Below are positions 17,963 through 27,594 of a stretch of DNA of 64,000 nucleotides, piece after piece. Location of the stretch: NCBI RefSeq assembly GCF_008935075.1, contig NZ_CP044545.1, forward strand, positions 461,501-525,500, read 5' to 3'. Source of the DNA: Pradoshia sp. D12 (lineage in GTDB: Bacteria > Bacillota > Bacilli > Bacillales > Pradoshiaceae). Each line of letters begins with the position of its first letter. The first letter of the stretch is position 1. The position numbers were made by a program, and so were the translations under genes. Under the pieces are notes generated by a model. It saw only the letters and a list, made by a program, of their open reading frames with translations, searched no databases and was not told the DNA's origin.

Positions 17963-18169
17963 TTGACAACACCGATTTATAATAAAGATGAACAAGTAAA
18001 ATACTTAAAAGACCGACTTGAGTTATTTATGGAGGTTTTAGACCGGATTGAGCCTGAAACAGCGGATATTGAAGATATTGACCGCCTAATTGAAATCGTG
18101 GATTCAATTGAGGAGAAGTTTCAAAGCTTTCAAAATCGACCGGAAACAGAACCTAATAAAGAGGTATAA
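17963..18169 (+). CDS. SE1561 family small protein (YfjT-like)
   Basis: Starts at TTG 17963 with AAAGGAG 10 bases upstream; no ATG is available. 68 residues, acidic and helical, with D-R-L-E-L-F-M-E-V-L-D-R-I-E-P-E and D-I-E-D-I-D-R-L-I-E-I-V-D-S. I recognise it as the small SE1561-type protein that sits between yfkD and pdaA in Bacillus. The function is unknown. A clear terminator follows 18 bp later. Confidence 0.65.
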   Translation: MTTPIYNKDEQVKYLKDRLELFMEVLDRIEPETADIEDIDRLIEIVDSIEEKFQSFQNRPETEPNKEV

Positions 18170-18186
18170 ATGAATAAGATTATATG

Positions 18187-18219
18187 GCAAATCCGTTATA
18201 AGCGGATTTGTCTTTTTTA
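18187..18219 (+). terminator. intrinsic terminator
   Basis: CAAATCCG / CGGATTTG with a seven-base loop and TCTTTTTT. Confidence 0.88.
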
Positions 18220-18251
18220 TATTATATCGTTAATGCAATCATTCGCTGTGC

Positions 18252-18282
18252 TGCATAAATTCCCTTACTCTGATTAAAACTA
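18252..18282 (+). promoter_or_regulatory. possible sigma-G promoter of pdaA
   Basis: TGCATA, 18-bp spacer, AAAACTA, compared with the sigma-G pattern TGAATA-N17-18-CATACTA. pdaA is a sigma-G gene in B. subtilis. The -10 match is only partial. Confidence 0.35.
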
Positions 18283-18315
18283 TCTTTATCAAAAGTATAT
18301 TCAGGAGGGAAAATA

Positions 18316-19134
18316 GTGAAAAAATGGCTTATCACCGGATTATCTGCCATCATGCTTTCGGGGACATTATTCCTGGGCGTTGCTGAGGCGATTTCAAACG
18401 TACAGTATGGTTGGGGCTTTAATAAGGGAAAGAATGAACAGCCTGCTGATGCAGGGCCTAAATATAATGCAATCGTTGAAAAATACGGTGCTGTTTATAA
18501 AGTAAACACGAAAAAGAAAGAGATTTACTTAACGTTTGATAATGGCTATGAAAATGGATATACGGAGAAGGTACTGGATGTACTGAAAGAACATAAAGTT
18601 CCGGCTACCTTTTTTGTTACAGGTCATTATTTGAATACAGCTGAACCGTTAGTGAAAAGAATGGTGAAGGAAGGGCATATAGTTGGCAATCATTCATGGA
18701 GCCATCCCAATTTCACACAGGTATCGGATGATAAAATAGCTGATGAACTGGAACGGGTTAAGAAGAAGACAGAGGAATTAACAGGGCAAAAGGATATGTC
18801 CTATATCAGACCGCCACGAGGAGTATTTAGTGAACGAACTTTACAGGTGGCAAATGATCTGGGCTATAAACATATTTTATGGTCGGTTGCTTTTCTTGAT
18901 TGGGATGTGAATCGTCAGCAGGGGTGGAAGCATTCCTATGATCAAATTATGGCTCAAATTCATCCTGGTGCCATTTTGCTCTTACATTCTGTGTCTAAGG
19001 ACAATGCAGAAGCACTTGGCCAGGTGATTACAGATTTAAAAAAGAGAGGGTATACCTTTAAAAGCTTGGATGATATGAATTGTGAAAAACCACAGAAGAC
19101 ACCACAAAAACAGAAAATAGACATAAAGATATAA
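18316..19134 (+). CDS. pdaA: delta-lactam-biosynthetic polysaccharide deacetylase PdaA
   Basis: Starts at GTG 18316 after CAGGAGGG. 272 residues with a signal peptide (to about A-E-A, 23-25) and a NodB-homology deacetylase domain. The catalytic base is in T-F-D-N-G-Y-E (Asp75), with the metal/active-site motif N-H-S-W-S-H-P-N (His126, His130) and R-P-P-R-G. PdaA removes acetyl groups from N-acetylmuramic acid in the spore cortex, on the way to muramic delta-lactam needed for germination. The D-N-G-Y-E variant of motif 1 (rather than DDGP) is characteristic of this subgroup. It marks the host as a spore former. Confidence 0.93.
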   Translation: MKKWLITGLSAIMLSGTLFLGVAEAISNVQYGWGFNKGKNEQPADAGPKYNAIVEKYGAVYKVNTKKKEIYLTFDNGYENGYTEKVLDVLKEHKVPATFFVTGHYLNTAEPLVKRMVKEGHIVGNHSWSHPNFTQVSDDKIADELERVKKKTEELTGQKDMSYIRPPRGVFSERTLQVANDLGYKHILWSVAFLDWDVNRQQGWKHSYDQIMAQIHPGAILLLHSVSKDNAEALGQVITDLKKRGYTFKSLDDMNCEKPQKTPQKQKIDIKI

Positions 19135-19145
19135 TGTGCCTAAAC

Positions 19146-19179
19146 AAAAAACCGCTTACAAATAATAAGCGGTTTTTAG
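19146..19179 (+). terminator. intrinsic terminator of pdaA
   Basis: AAAACCGCTTA / TAAGCGGTTTTT with a seven-base loop. Confidence 0.88.
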
Positions 19180-19340
19180 TATTAATATTGAAAAAACAAC
19201 GGGCATCATATTTATCTTGAGAAAATGGTAAGATAAGGGCATTCCTGTGTGGGGTTCCCTTTTTGATGATTGGATTCCTGTCAATCGATTTGGGAGCCTT
19301 TCACTTTCATTTTCATTGACAGTATGGAATCGAAAAACAT

Positions 19341-19892
19341 TTAAGATTGAGGAGTGTAAACAATACAGCCAATTTTACTGGAGTGGTCCTGAACAAGGAC
19401 ATCTACTGAATACTTGCGCAATATCCAAAGAATGATAAGGTCCCCTAATGATCCGATAGTCATAAACAATCCAATAAAAAACCAATAATCATTTCCGTTT
19501 AAAAATGCATAAATTAATGGCACGATTCCGAGGACAATCGGTAATAAAACACTGATCCGATAAGCTTTGATCCTGATTGGTATTTTGCAATGGGCATAAG
19601 GAGTAAGATACTTCCATAAAACACCCAGTTTAACCTCACTTATTTTGGCTTTCCCGAAAAATATGTAGCCTACTAGATGCAGTACTTCATGCATGAAAAT
19701 TAGGAGGATGTATCCAACAGCCAGTTCAATTAAAAAGAATAGGTCAATCTCACCGATTTTCCAAATGAACCAATAGGGGATAAGCAATCCGACCATAAGA
19801 GTGAAAGTACTGATCAAAATTGGTTTATTTAAATCTTCCATTTCACGAGTTTCATCTATTATTTGATATGATTTCAAGGAATCAGCCAGCAT
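19341..19892 (-). CDS. DUF3267 family membrane protein (putative metalloprotease fold)
   Basis: 183 residues with four hydrophobic segments. A zinc-type motif H-E-V-L-H (68-72) lies within the second membrane segment, as in DUF3267 proteins, which look like reduced site-2-type intramembrane peptidases. Catalysis is unproven, and no second metal-ligand motif of the NPDG type is obvious. GGAGG is spaced 7 bases from the ATG. It is monocistronic and convergent with pdaA. The substrate is unknown. Confidence 0.72.
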   Translation of the reverse strand: MLADSLKSYQIIDETREMEDLNKPILISTFTLMVGLLIPYWFIWKIGEIDLFFLIELAVGYILLIFMHEVLHLVGYIFFGKAKISEVKLGVLWKYLTPYAHCKIPIRIKAYRISVLLPIVLGIVPLIYAFLNGNDYWFFIGLFMTIGSLGDLIILWILRKYSVDVLVQDHSSKIGCIVYTPQS

Positions 19893-20049
19893 CGGAAAAC
19901 CTCCAGTTATAGATTACTATTAGTTTATCATATAAGAAGGATATATTTGGTGATTTTTAAGACTCCAGCTATCTTGTCTCACTAGTATAGATCAATCTCT
20001 ATAAGCTATAATGGATGGTAGAATGATCAATGAATGGAGGAGGGAATTC

Positions 20050-22194
20050 ATGCTTACAGAAGCAAGCTCTCTTTTAAAGAAGTATTTTGGTTATGATTCT
20101 TTTCGCAATGGACAAGCCAAAATTATTGAGCAGGTGCTACAAGGAATCGATACACTAGGAATTATGCCGACAGGCGGAGGTAAATCAATTTGTTATCAAA
20201 TCCCGGCGATGATAATACCGGGCGTTACCCTCGTTATTTCTCCATTAATCTCTCTCATGAAGGACCAGGTAGATTCACTGGATCAGGCCGGAATACCCGC
20301 CACCTTTATTAATAGTTCCCTAACCGCGAGTGAAGTGAATGATCGTTTGTATGACATCCAGCAGGGGGCCTATAAGCTCTTATATTTGGCGCCTGAAAGA
20401 CTGGAATCCCATGGCTTTATTGAGGATATCCGTCAATTGCCGGTTGGATTAATTGCTGTAGATGAAGCTCACTGTATATCACAATGGGGTCATGATTTCC
20501 GCCCGAGTTATTTACGCATCCAATCATTAGCCGAACAATTGAATTCCAATCCGGTTGTCCTTGCCCTGACAGCAACAGCAACTCCGCGAGTGCAGGCAGA
20601 TATTCGCCGGTCCTTGAATATTGAAGAGTCACATACGGTTATAACTGGCTTCGAACGGGAAAATTTAAGCTTCCAGGTCGTGAAAGGGCAAAATAAACAA
20701 AAATATATTGATGCGTATGTAGGAAAAAATAAACAGGAATCCGGGATTATTTATTGTGCCACACGAAAAACAGTGGACCATCTATATGAACGTCTCCAAC
20801 AAAAAGGTATATCAGTTGGGAGATATCATGCGGGTTTATCAAGTACAGAACGTGAAACAGAGCAAAATAAATTTTTAAGTGATGAAATTACTGTCATGGT
20901 CGCAACGAATGCGTTTGGGATGGGGATAGATAAATCAAATGTACGATATGTGATTCATGCTCAAATGCCTAAAAATATGGAAAGTTACTATCAGGAGGCA
21001 GGCCGTGCCGGACGTGATGGCTTGCCGAGTGAATGTATATTGCTTCAATCTGAACAGGACGTTCAGGTCCAGCGCTTTTTGATTGATCAATCGTTTGGTG
21101 ATGAAAACCATAAAAATCAAGAGTTGCAAAAGCTCTATCAAATGCGTGACTATTGCCATACTCAAGGATGTCTGCAGGCCTATATTCTGCATTATTTTGG
21201 TGAGCAGGAGGCAGATGACTGCGGGCGGTGCTCTAACTGTCTGGATGAACGAAGTGCGAAGGATGTGACAAAAGATGCCCAAATGGTCTTATCCTGTATA
21301 ATCCGAACTGGCGAACGTTTTGGAAAAACAATGATTGCCCAAGTGTTAACTGGCTCATCCAATAAGAAATTGCTTGAACAAAACTTTCAATCCTTATCAA
21401 CGTATGGGTTAATGAAAAATCAATCAACCAAAGAGATCGCTGAACTGATTGATTTTCTAACATCTGAGCAATTAATTGGGATTACGGGTGGGCAATATCC
21501 GCTCTTATATGTCACAGCTTCCGGCAAAGAAGTGTTGCTAGGGAAACGTGCGGTAATGAGAAAAGAAGCTGTGCGAATCACCGCTATTTCAACAGATGAT
21601 CCTTTATTCGAAGTGCTGCGTAATTTGCGAAAACAAATTGCAGGAGAGGAAAAAGTGCCTCCATATTTGATATTCTCCGACCAAGCTTTGCGCGATATGT
21701 GCGTTAAACAACCGCAAACCAAAGATGAGTTCCTTGAGGTGAAGGGAGTCGGAGCTCAAAAGACAGATAAGTATGGTGAGCGATTTGTGGAAGTGATCAC
21801 AGCGTTTATAAAGGAAAATGATTATGAAGCACCAATTGTAGAACAAGAGGGGAAAATGCCTGCGATGAAAAAATCCAAGGCGGGTACTGCCAACTCACAT
21901 ATGGATACGTATGAATTATATAAACAAGGGCTTACGCTGAAGGAGATTGCAAAAGAAAGAGATTTATCTTCTCAAACAGTAGAAAGGCATCTATTCCGAT
22001 GTGCAGAAGAAGGATTGCCTCTGAATTGGGAGTATTTCTTCTCACCTGAGGAGGAAATCCAGATTCTACAGGCGATTGAGGAAGTGGGGAATGATTTTTT
22101 AAAGCCAATTAAAGAGCATCTTCCTAATGAAATCAGCTACAGTGCGATTAAAGCGGTAATAACGAAGAAGAACATGGATACGGCTCCAATTTAA
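20050..22194 (+). CDS. recQ: ATP-dependent DNA helicase RecQ
   Basis: I choose ATG 20050 (M-L-T-E-A-S-S-L) because GGAGGAGGG precedes it; an in-frame ATG at 20011 lacks a site. 714 residues: helicase core with Walker A T-G-G-G-K-S (41-46) and D-E-A-H (138-141), the RecQ-specific W-G-H-D-F-R-P loop, a zinc-binding subdomain (C-x17-C-x2-C-x2-C-type cysteines around D-C-G-R-C-S-N-C), an HRDC domain, and a C-terminal helix-turn-helix (L-T-L-K-E-I-A-K-E-R-D-L-S). It unwinds DNA in recombination and fork repair. The extra C-terminal HTH makes it longer than B. subtilis YocI. Confidence 0.93.
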   Translation: MLTEASSLLKKYFGYDSFRNGQAKIIEQVLQGIDTLGIMPTGGGKSICYQIPAMIIPGVTLVISPLISLMKDQVDSLDQAGIPATFINSSLTASEVNDRLYDIQQGAYKLLYLAPERLESHGFIEDIRQLPVGLIAVDEAHCISQWGHDFRPSYLRIQSLAEQLNSNPVVLALTATATPRVQADIRRSLNIEESHTVITGFERENLSFQVVKGQNKQKYIDAYVGKNKQESGIIYCATRKTVDHLYERLQQKGISVGRYHAGLSSTERETEQNKFLSDEITVMVATNAFGMGIDKSNVRYVIHAQMPKNMESYYQEAGRAGRDGLPSECILLQSEQDVQVQRFLIDQSFGDENHKNQELQKLYQMRDYCHTQGCLQAYILHYFGEQEADDCGRCSNCLDERSAKDVTKDAQMVLSCIIRTGERFGKTMIAQVLTGSSNKKLLEQNFQSLSTYGLMKNQSTKEIAELIDFLTSEQLIGITGGQYPLLYVTASGKEVLLGKRAVMRKEAVRITAISTDDPLFEVLRNLRKQIAGEEKVPPYLIFSDQALRDMCVKQPQTKDEFLEVKGVGAQKTDKYGERFVEVITAFIKENDYEAPIVEQEGKMPAMKKSKAGTANSHMDTYELYKQGLTLKEIAKERDLSSQTVERHLFRCAEEGLPLNWEYFFSPEEEIQILQAIEEVGNDFLKPIKEHLPNEISYSAIKAVITKKNMDTAPI

Positions 22195-22272
22195 TGGGCC
22201 GTTTTCCTATGTACCCATATAGCTGCAAAACCTGTTATAATAACTGGACTAGTCCATAAAGGAGTGATAATG

Positions 22273-23175
22273 ATGTGGAAAGAAACCATTCATGTAGAAG
22301 CTCCCTATGATTTTGACCTGGTATTGGAAAGGATCGGTCTTGATCCTCTGTATGAAATAGATTACCGCAATCGCTTGATTCAGGTCCCTTTACTGATTAA
22401 TGGTAAGCCCAATGTTTATACCGTCCAAGCGATCGGTACGGTAGATAAGCCGGCCTTTACGATTAGCGGCAAAGAAGAACAAGTATTGGCGACGGATCGT
22501 TTAATGGAGATTTTTCAGTGGCATCTGCCACTTTCAGATATACATGCTCACTTTGGAGAGACGAAGCTCAATGATATTTTTACTCGCCATCGCGGTACCC
22601 CGCTTATTTTAGAATTCGACCTATATGGCTGTCTCGTGAAAAGTATTATCCATCAACAGCTGAATATGGCGTTTGCTCAAAAACTAACGAAGGATTTTGT
22701 CACAGCCTATGGGTATCAGAAGGACGGAGTATGGTTTTATCCATCTCCAGAGACAACCGCTGCTCTCACAGTAGATGAGTTAAAAGGAATGAAATTCAGC
22801 GGCAGAAAAGCAGAGTATGTCATTGGCCTTTCAGAAAAGATTGCAAGCGGTGAACTCAGGTTGGAAGAGTTGCGCACAAAGACAGATGAAGAAATTATAG
22901 AAGAATTAACAAGAATTCGAGGTGTAGGCAGATGGACGGCTGAAAACTTCCTGTTATTTGGTCTTGGCCGCCCGAATTTATTTCCAAAAGCAGACATCGG
23001 CATTCAGAATGCTATTAAGCTGCTATATAACCTAGAACGAAAGCCAACAATGGAAGAGATGGAGCAATTCAGTAAGGAGTGGCATCCTTATTTAAGCTAC
23101 GCTTCACTTTACTTATGGAGAAGCATTGAAAAACGGAGGAATATTGATGAACCAACAGGCAACATTAGTCCGTGA
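22273..23175 (+). CDS. yfjP: DNA-3-methyladenine glycosylase (AlkA-like, YfjP type)
   Basis: Start set at the second of two adjacent ATGs (22270/22273) for better spacing from AAAGGAG. 300 residues. The helix-hairpin-helix G-P-D motif is [12 protein letters not shown], and the catalytic Asp is in F-P-K-A-D-I-G-I. The N-terminal beta domain resembles AlkA. It removes alkylated purines in base-excision repair. The 3' end overlaps rlmCD by 29 bp, so the two are translationally linked, as in the B. subtilis yfjP-yfjO order. Confidence 0.9.
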   Translation: MWKETIHVEAPYDFDLVLERIGLDPLYEIDYRNRLIQVPLLINGKPNVYTVQAIGTVDKPAFTISGKEEQVLATDRLMEIFQWHLPLSDIHAHFGETKLNDIFTRHRGTPLILEFDLYGCLVKSIIHQQLNMAFAQKLTKDFVTAYGYQKDGVWFYPSPETTAALTVDELKGMKFSGRKAEYVIGLSEKIASGELRLEELRTKTDEEIIEELTRIRGVGRWTAENFLLFGLGRPNLFPKADIGIQNAIKLLYNLERKPTMEEMEQFSKEWHPYLSYASLYLWRSIEKRRNIDEPTGNISP

Positions 23176-24529
23176 AGGACAAGAGATTTTACTAACTATT
23201 AAACGCCTTGGCATAAATGGTGAGGGAGTCGGCTACTATAAACGTCAGGTTGTATTTGTACCGGGTGCTCTGCCGGATGAAATTGTAGAAGTAAAGATTA
23301 CGAAGGTCCATCCGAAGTATTCGGAAGGTCTTGTCAAAAAGATTAAAAAGGCATCGCCACATCGAGTCGAAGCACCATGTCCGGTTTATGACGTATGTGG
23401 TGGATGCCAATTGCAGCATTTGGAATACAGCCAACAATTGAAGGAAAAACGTGATATCGTTATTCAATCATTGGAGCGCCATAGCCAATACGATGCCAGC
23501 AATGTAGATATCCGTCCAACAATTGGGATGGAGAATCCATGGAATTACCGTAATAAAAACCAATTCCAGGTTGGCACCAATGAGACTGGAGAGTTGATTG
23601 CCGGCCTTTATGCGGCAAATACTCATAACTTGATTGATATTCCAAATTGTATCGTTCAGCATGAAGCAACGAACAAGGTTACTCGTACAGTATTGGATAT
23701 TTTGCAGGAATTTGGATTGCCATCCTATGATGAGAAAAAGAAAAGCGGGATTGTTAAAACGGTCGTAACCCGTGTCGGCTTCTCATCGGATCAGGTCCAA
23801 GTGGTGATCATCACCATTTCTGAAAAGCTTCCTAAGAAGCGCCAAATCATAGAAGAAATCAACAAACGTTTACCGGAAGTCGTTTCCATTGTTCAAAACG
23901 TGAATAAAGAACAGACTCCGCTTATATTCGGCGAAAAGACGATTCATCTGTGGGGAGAAGAAGCAATTGAAGAAGAACTTGGCGATTTATCCTATGAGCT
24001 ATCAGCGCGTACCTTCTTCCAATTGAATCCAGTACAAACCGTGAAGCTCTATGATGAAGTGAAAAAAGCAGCTCGCCTTCACGGTCATGAACGAGTAGTA
24101 GATGCTTATTGCGGAGTAGGAACGATAGGATTGTGGCTTGCGGATTTTTGTAAAGAAGTTAGAGGCATGGATGTCATTCCGGAATCAATTGAAGATGCCA
24201 TTCAGAATGCTAAAAAGCATCATATGGATAATGTCAGCTTCGAAGTAGGCAAAGCAGAAGTTCTCATGCCTAAATGGCTGCGCGAAGGCTGGAAGCCAGA
24301 TGTCGTTGTCGTCGATCCGCCAAGAAGCGGCTTGGATCATAAATTAATGGATGCCATCCTGCGCACACGTCCAAGAAAAATCGTCTATGTATCCTGTAAC
24401 CCATCCACACTGGCCAAGGATTTGGACTACCTAAGCAAAAAATACAGACCAAAATATATCCAACCAGTGGACATGTTCCCACAAACTTCTCATATTGAGT
24501 GCGTTGTGGAGATTATGTTGAAGGTGTAA
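23147..24529 (+). CDS. rlmCD: 23S rRNA (uracil-C5)-methyltransferase RlmCD
   Basis: Start at ATG 23147, which CGGAGG precedes; 460 residues. An N-terminal TRAM RNA-binding domain (about 1-65) is followed by the iron-sulfur cysteines Cys78, Cys84, Cys87 and Cys168, a central domain and a Rossmann methyltransferase fold with [19 protein letters not shown] precedes the nucleophile Cys417 in Y-V-S-C-N-P-S-T-L. In B. subtilis this single enzyme (YfjO) makes m5U747 and m5U1939. All key residues are present. It overlaps yfjP and ends at a strong terminator. Confidence 0.93.
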   Translation: MNQQATLVREGQEILLTIKRLGINGEGVGYYKRQVVFVPGALPDEIVEVKITKVHPKYSEGLVKKIKKASPHRVEAPCPVYDVCGGCQLQHLEYSQQLKEKRDIVIQSLERHSQYDASNVDIRPTIGMENPWNYRNKNQFQVGTNETGELIAGLYAANTHNLIDIPNCIVQHEATNKVTRTVLDILQEFGLPSYDEKKKSGIVKTVVTRVGFSSDQVQVVIITISEKLPKKRQIIEEINKRLPEVVSIVQNVNKEQTPLIFGEKTIHLWGEEAIEEELGDLSYELSARTFFQLNPVQTVKLYDEVKKAARLHGHERVVDAYCGVGTIGLWLADFCKEVRGMDVIPESIEDAIQNAKKHHMDNVSFEVGKAEVLMPKWLREGWKPDVVVVDPPRSGLDHKLMDAILRTRPRKIVYVSCNPSTLAKDLDYLSKKYRPKYIQPVDMFPQTSHIECVVEIMLKV

Positions 24530-24573
24530 CCAATAAAAATACTCTTGGCTAACTAAATAAACATTTGTTAATC

Positions 24574-24622
24574 GACCCAGTTTTCGTATAAATAATCTTT
24601 TATGAAAACTGGGTCTTTTTTT
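24574..24622 (+). terminator. intrinsic terminator of yfjP-rlmCD
   Basis: Perfect GACCCAGTTTTC / GAAAACTGGGTC with an 18-base loop and seven T. Confidence 0.93.
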
Positions 24623-24694
24623 ATTGAATCCGATTAGCAGATAGGTTTGTCTATTTAATATAATTTTTTGAACATGTCCTGCTACCTAAACCAT

Positions 24695-25198
24695 TTACAA
24701 ATTCCCCTTTAGCAAAAGCGGGTTTGAAATTTGGACAGGAATGTGTTTGATGAAATCTTTTAATCTTATATCAAAATAATCCTCTATATCCCGTTTTAGT
24801 ATCTCTTCTAGTAGAATGAATTCCATTACAATATAGTCTAGATCGAAAACATTATATAGATCTTGTTCTGCCCAGATTGATTTCACTCTGGCCTTATTGG
24901 AAAAGGGGATTAATGACAGGATAGCTCCATTCTCATAGTCAGCATATTCAATCGTGTAATAATGGAATTCCGGTGTAGGATTCTTCTTCGTAATCTCTTC
25001 TTTCCATCTATACAATGCTTTATAGAATTCGAGTATAGCTAGTTCTGTTTCAAAGTATAATTCGTTGTTGATTTTTATTGTAAATGTGGCATCCACGGCT
25101 AATATGGCAGGCACATCCCTTTTATGCTTTTTTGAGATCATTTCTTTATCTACTACAAAATTGTATTCAAACTTTATTTTGTTTGAAATACTGTCCAT
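24695..25198 (-). CDS. hypothetical protein, 167 aa
   Basis: I do not recognise this protein with confidence. It is soluble, 167 residues, with beta-strand-like segments early (F-E-Y-N-F-V-V, F-T-I-K-I-N-N-E-L-Y-F-E-T-E-L-A-I-L-E-F) and a C-terminal helix pair. No catalytic motif, signal or membrane segment is seen. An AGGGTG sequence sits 9 bases before the ATG. It resembles the small immunity-like or DUF proteins found singly in Bacillus accessory regions. It opens the accessory stretch 24.7-32.3 kb. Confidence 0.5.
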   Translation of the reverse strand: MDSISNKIKFEYNFVVDKEMISKKHKRDVPAILAVDATFTIKINNELYFETELAILEFYKALYRWKEEITKKNPTPEFHYYTIEYADYENGAILSLIPFSNKARVKSIWAEQDLYNVFDLDYIVMEFILLEEILKRDIEDYFDIRLKDFIKHIPVQISNPLLLKGNL

Positions 25199-25555
25199 GT
25201 CTTCGTCACCCTATCTCTATTCTAATTTTGTCTCTTCCTAAAATGCTGGAGGCTATTTTAGTTAAGCTATATATAATAGAATTCGACAAAAAAATGATAA
25301 ATCTTTCTTTTAGGTTCCATATTTAATCCAGTATTCTTTCTCGGTTTTCTAAATGAACGCTTAGATAACGAAGCAGAGACCTGGAATTGTCCAAGAATTA
25401 ATCAAGTTATATAAAGAATATTGTTTTGTTAATCGAGGAAAGTAAATATAAGTTAATTAGTTGATTCATCCAAGTCTAAAAAGGAATTATAGTATCGATA
25501 TTACTTTTGTAATGAGGTAGTATACCTGAAGACTCCGAAAAATACATTTGCCAGA

Positions 25556-25602
25556 TCGATCCTTGTTTCGTGAATTATACGAATTCGGGTCTTTTTTTTT
25601 TA
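25556..25602 (+). terminator. probable orphan terminator in a gene-free stretch
   Basis: GATCC...TTCGT / ACGAA...GGGTC with an internal loop, followed by nine or more T. It lies in the 25199-25769 gap. Upstream of it (25330-25445) are short open stretches in two frames that look like decayed coding sequence, but no intact gene can be supported. Confidence 0.5.
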
Positions 25603-25769
25603 TCATCCATCCCCCCTGGTGGTTATATACATTTATTGTGCACGAAAGAAGGCATCTATTGATGTCTTTTTGATGTTTATATAAACGTCAAACCAATCAA
25701 AAATAAACTTTATTCCGCTTCTTTTGGTATGCTCATAATGATTGGTGGTTTGGAAAATATTTTATTTTC

Positions 25770-25795
25770 TGTAACCTTTTTTATATTTATACGTG
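25770..25795 (+). promoter_or_regulatory. ECF-type promoter upstream of the sigma factor
   Basis: TGTAAC, 16-bp spacer, CGTG, close to the ECF pattern (TGAAAC-N16-17-CGTC) used by sigma-M/V/W/X-type factors. It lies just before the ECF sigma gene and suggests autoregulation. Transcription would begin near 25801. Confidence 0.5.
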
Positions 25796-25801
25796 GTATT
25801 A

Positions 25802-26310
25802 GTGAGAGGGGGTAATGAGGCTGATTCAATAGATAGTCTCTATAGCACTTATTTTTCTGATATATATCGTTTCCTTTTCTCTCTTTGTCATAATCATCAT
25901 ACAGCGGAGGACCTTGTTCAAGAGACCTTCTTTCGTGCCTATTTATTGAGAATTATCAAAGTGGAAGTGTAAAGGCATGGCTTTTTACGGTAGCATATCA
26001 TGCATATATTGATCATCATAGAAAGCATAAAAGAGTAACAATTCAGGATGAAGGCTATTTTTCTAGATTTTTAGATAAGAACAGAGCGATTGATGAAACG
26101 ATTGTGATTCATGAGGAAATAGAAGAGCTATTACGTGAAGTGAATGCATTACCTGAAAAACATAAGATGGCAGTACTGCTTTGTGACTTTAATAGTCTAT
26201 CATATGAGGAAGCTGCTGAAGTAATGAAGGTTAGTAAGGCATATGTAAAAGTTCTTTTATTTCGCGGGAGAAAAGCAATAAGGAAAAGAAGGAGTAAAGA
26301 ATATGAGTGA
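25802..26310 (+). pseudogene. ECF-type RNA polymerase sigma factor, frameshifted
   Basis: Two frames together read as one SigM/SigV-like factor of about 160 residues. The first frame gives D-S-L-Y-S-T-Y-F-S-D-I-Y-R-F-L-F-S-L ... A-E-D-L-V-Q-E-T-F-F-R-A-Y (region 2.1-2.2). After about 25944 the -1 frame continues E-N-Y-Q-S-G-S-V-K-A-W-L-F-T-V-A-Y-H-A-Y-I-D-H-H-R-K (region 2.3-2.4) and region 4 (E-E-A-A-E-V-M-K-V-S-K-A-Y-V-K-V-L-L-F). The shift is explained by loss of one T from a run at 25942-25944; the first frame stops at 25970-25972. No start codon with proper spacing is evident: ATG 25815 is out of frame. This is either real decay or a homopolymer sequencing error. Confidence 0.75.
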
Positions 26311-27422
26311 TGAATTTAAAAAGCGCCTGGAATCATATGAAAAAGGTGAACTTTCTGCAGAAGAGGCAAAAGAGATTGAGAAAGAACTGGAGAGCATGGA
26401 GAGATATTTGGAAGAAACTGATGAAGAAAATAGGGGAAAGTTAACTGATTCTGATATTGGCATAAAAAAACAACAACGAATTATGAAATTTGCAAAATGG
26501 AAGGCGAGATTTCAAACAGCACTTATGGCTATAGGTTTATTTCTTCTATTCTCATTCTTTTCTTCCATCCTAACTCTGATGTATTACTCGTTCGGGACTC
26601 CTGACCGACTAGAGAAATTACGTAATATCGTTGATTACAGTCTGACTGTAATGAATCCTTATGGTCATATGGATGGTACAAGTACGAGCACTTCTGCCTA
26701 TTTTGGAATGACAGCCTCAAAAGATATAAATAAGGTTATTGGAGATGATACGATCAAAGTAGGTGAAATGGAAACTGATTTTTTCTTCTCAAGGATGTCA
26801 TATCCCGAAGTTACCTATTTCAGCCCTATATCTATTAACAGTCCTGCTTTTATTTATCCGGTCTCAAGCCCACGAGGTTTTTCAGGGTGGGAACGATTAA
26901 AAAAGGTTCCGGAAGGGACGGTTGTTTCAGCCTATGTTTCATTTACTGATTTACTAGAGACAGAAGAGGTATTTTCATTATTCGAGACTAAGGATATGAG
27001 ATTAATATGGCTTGCAGTGGATACTGGTTTTGAAAAGAAAGAGACCAAGTGAACCAACTTGGCATGAGGATGATATGATTATAGATTTTCGACAAGAGGA
27101 AAAAGCTTTTTTTGGAACTGAAATAGTTTCTGAGGGGTTTTCCTCACCGGAATATGAGGTAGGCGAAGGAGAACCACTGCATAAGCAATTCCGAAAAACA
27201 CTGCAATTCCTGGAAAAATATGAAGGAAAAGCTGAAAAGTTTTATATGGGAGAGCTAAATCTATCAAAACGTATTCAATACATGGAGAAGCATGGTTATA
27301 AGCATTACGGGGCTGTTATTACAGGACCAAGAAAAGAAGTATTAAAATTACAGGATGAAGGAAAAGTAAGTGAATTAGAAGTAGACGAAATAGAATTTTG
27401 GAATTGGGAAAGTGAACTCTGA
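26303..27422 (+). pseudogene. anti-sigma factor (YhdL-like), frameshifted
   Basis: The first frame runs from ATG 26303 (overlapping the sigma gene by 8 bp) to a stop at 27050-27052. It has a cytoplasmic N-terminus (S-D-E-F-K-K-R-L-E-S-Y-E-K-G-E-L-S), one membrane helix (about 72-97) and an extracellular part. The +1 frame then continues S-E-P-T-W-H-E-D-D-M-I-I-D-F to 27422, completing the C-terminal sigma-regulator domain. Together they give about 370 residues, near YhdL length. A single extra base around 27044-27049 would explain the break. The partner sigma gene is broken too. Confidence 0.72.
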
Positions 27423-27594
27423 AAATAGTTTGAGTAAAACTTTTGTTATGCGATATTCAGGCAGTTAAATAGAGATAGCTTAATGAACTAATTGGGTGCT
27501 CTTATTCTATTCTAGACTGTCATAAAAGAGCACGGATAAACAGGATTTGCTAAACCGGTGTTGGTAGACTGAGTTTAGAAAGGAGAGTGCTTAC

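Noticed and set aside
25330-25445. Short open stretches that might be a decayed gene before the ECF operon
   Set aside because: They switch frames and have no start, ribosome site or recognisable motif, so I cannot support even a pseudogene call.
25815-25832. ATG 25815 as start of the sigma factor
   Set aside because: It is out of frame with the sigma sequence and closes after five codons (M-R-L-I-Q), and the GGGGG ahead of it is too near.
27496-27533. Hairpin GTGCTCTTAT / ATAAAAGAGCAC after the anti-sigma pseudogene
   Set aside because: No U tract follows, so it was not listed as a terminator, though it may be a remnant of one.
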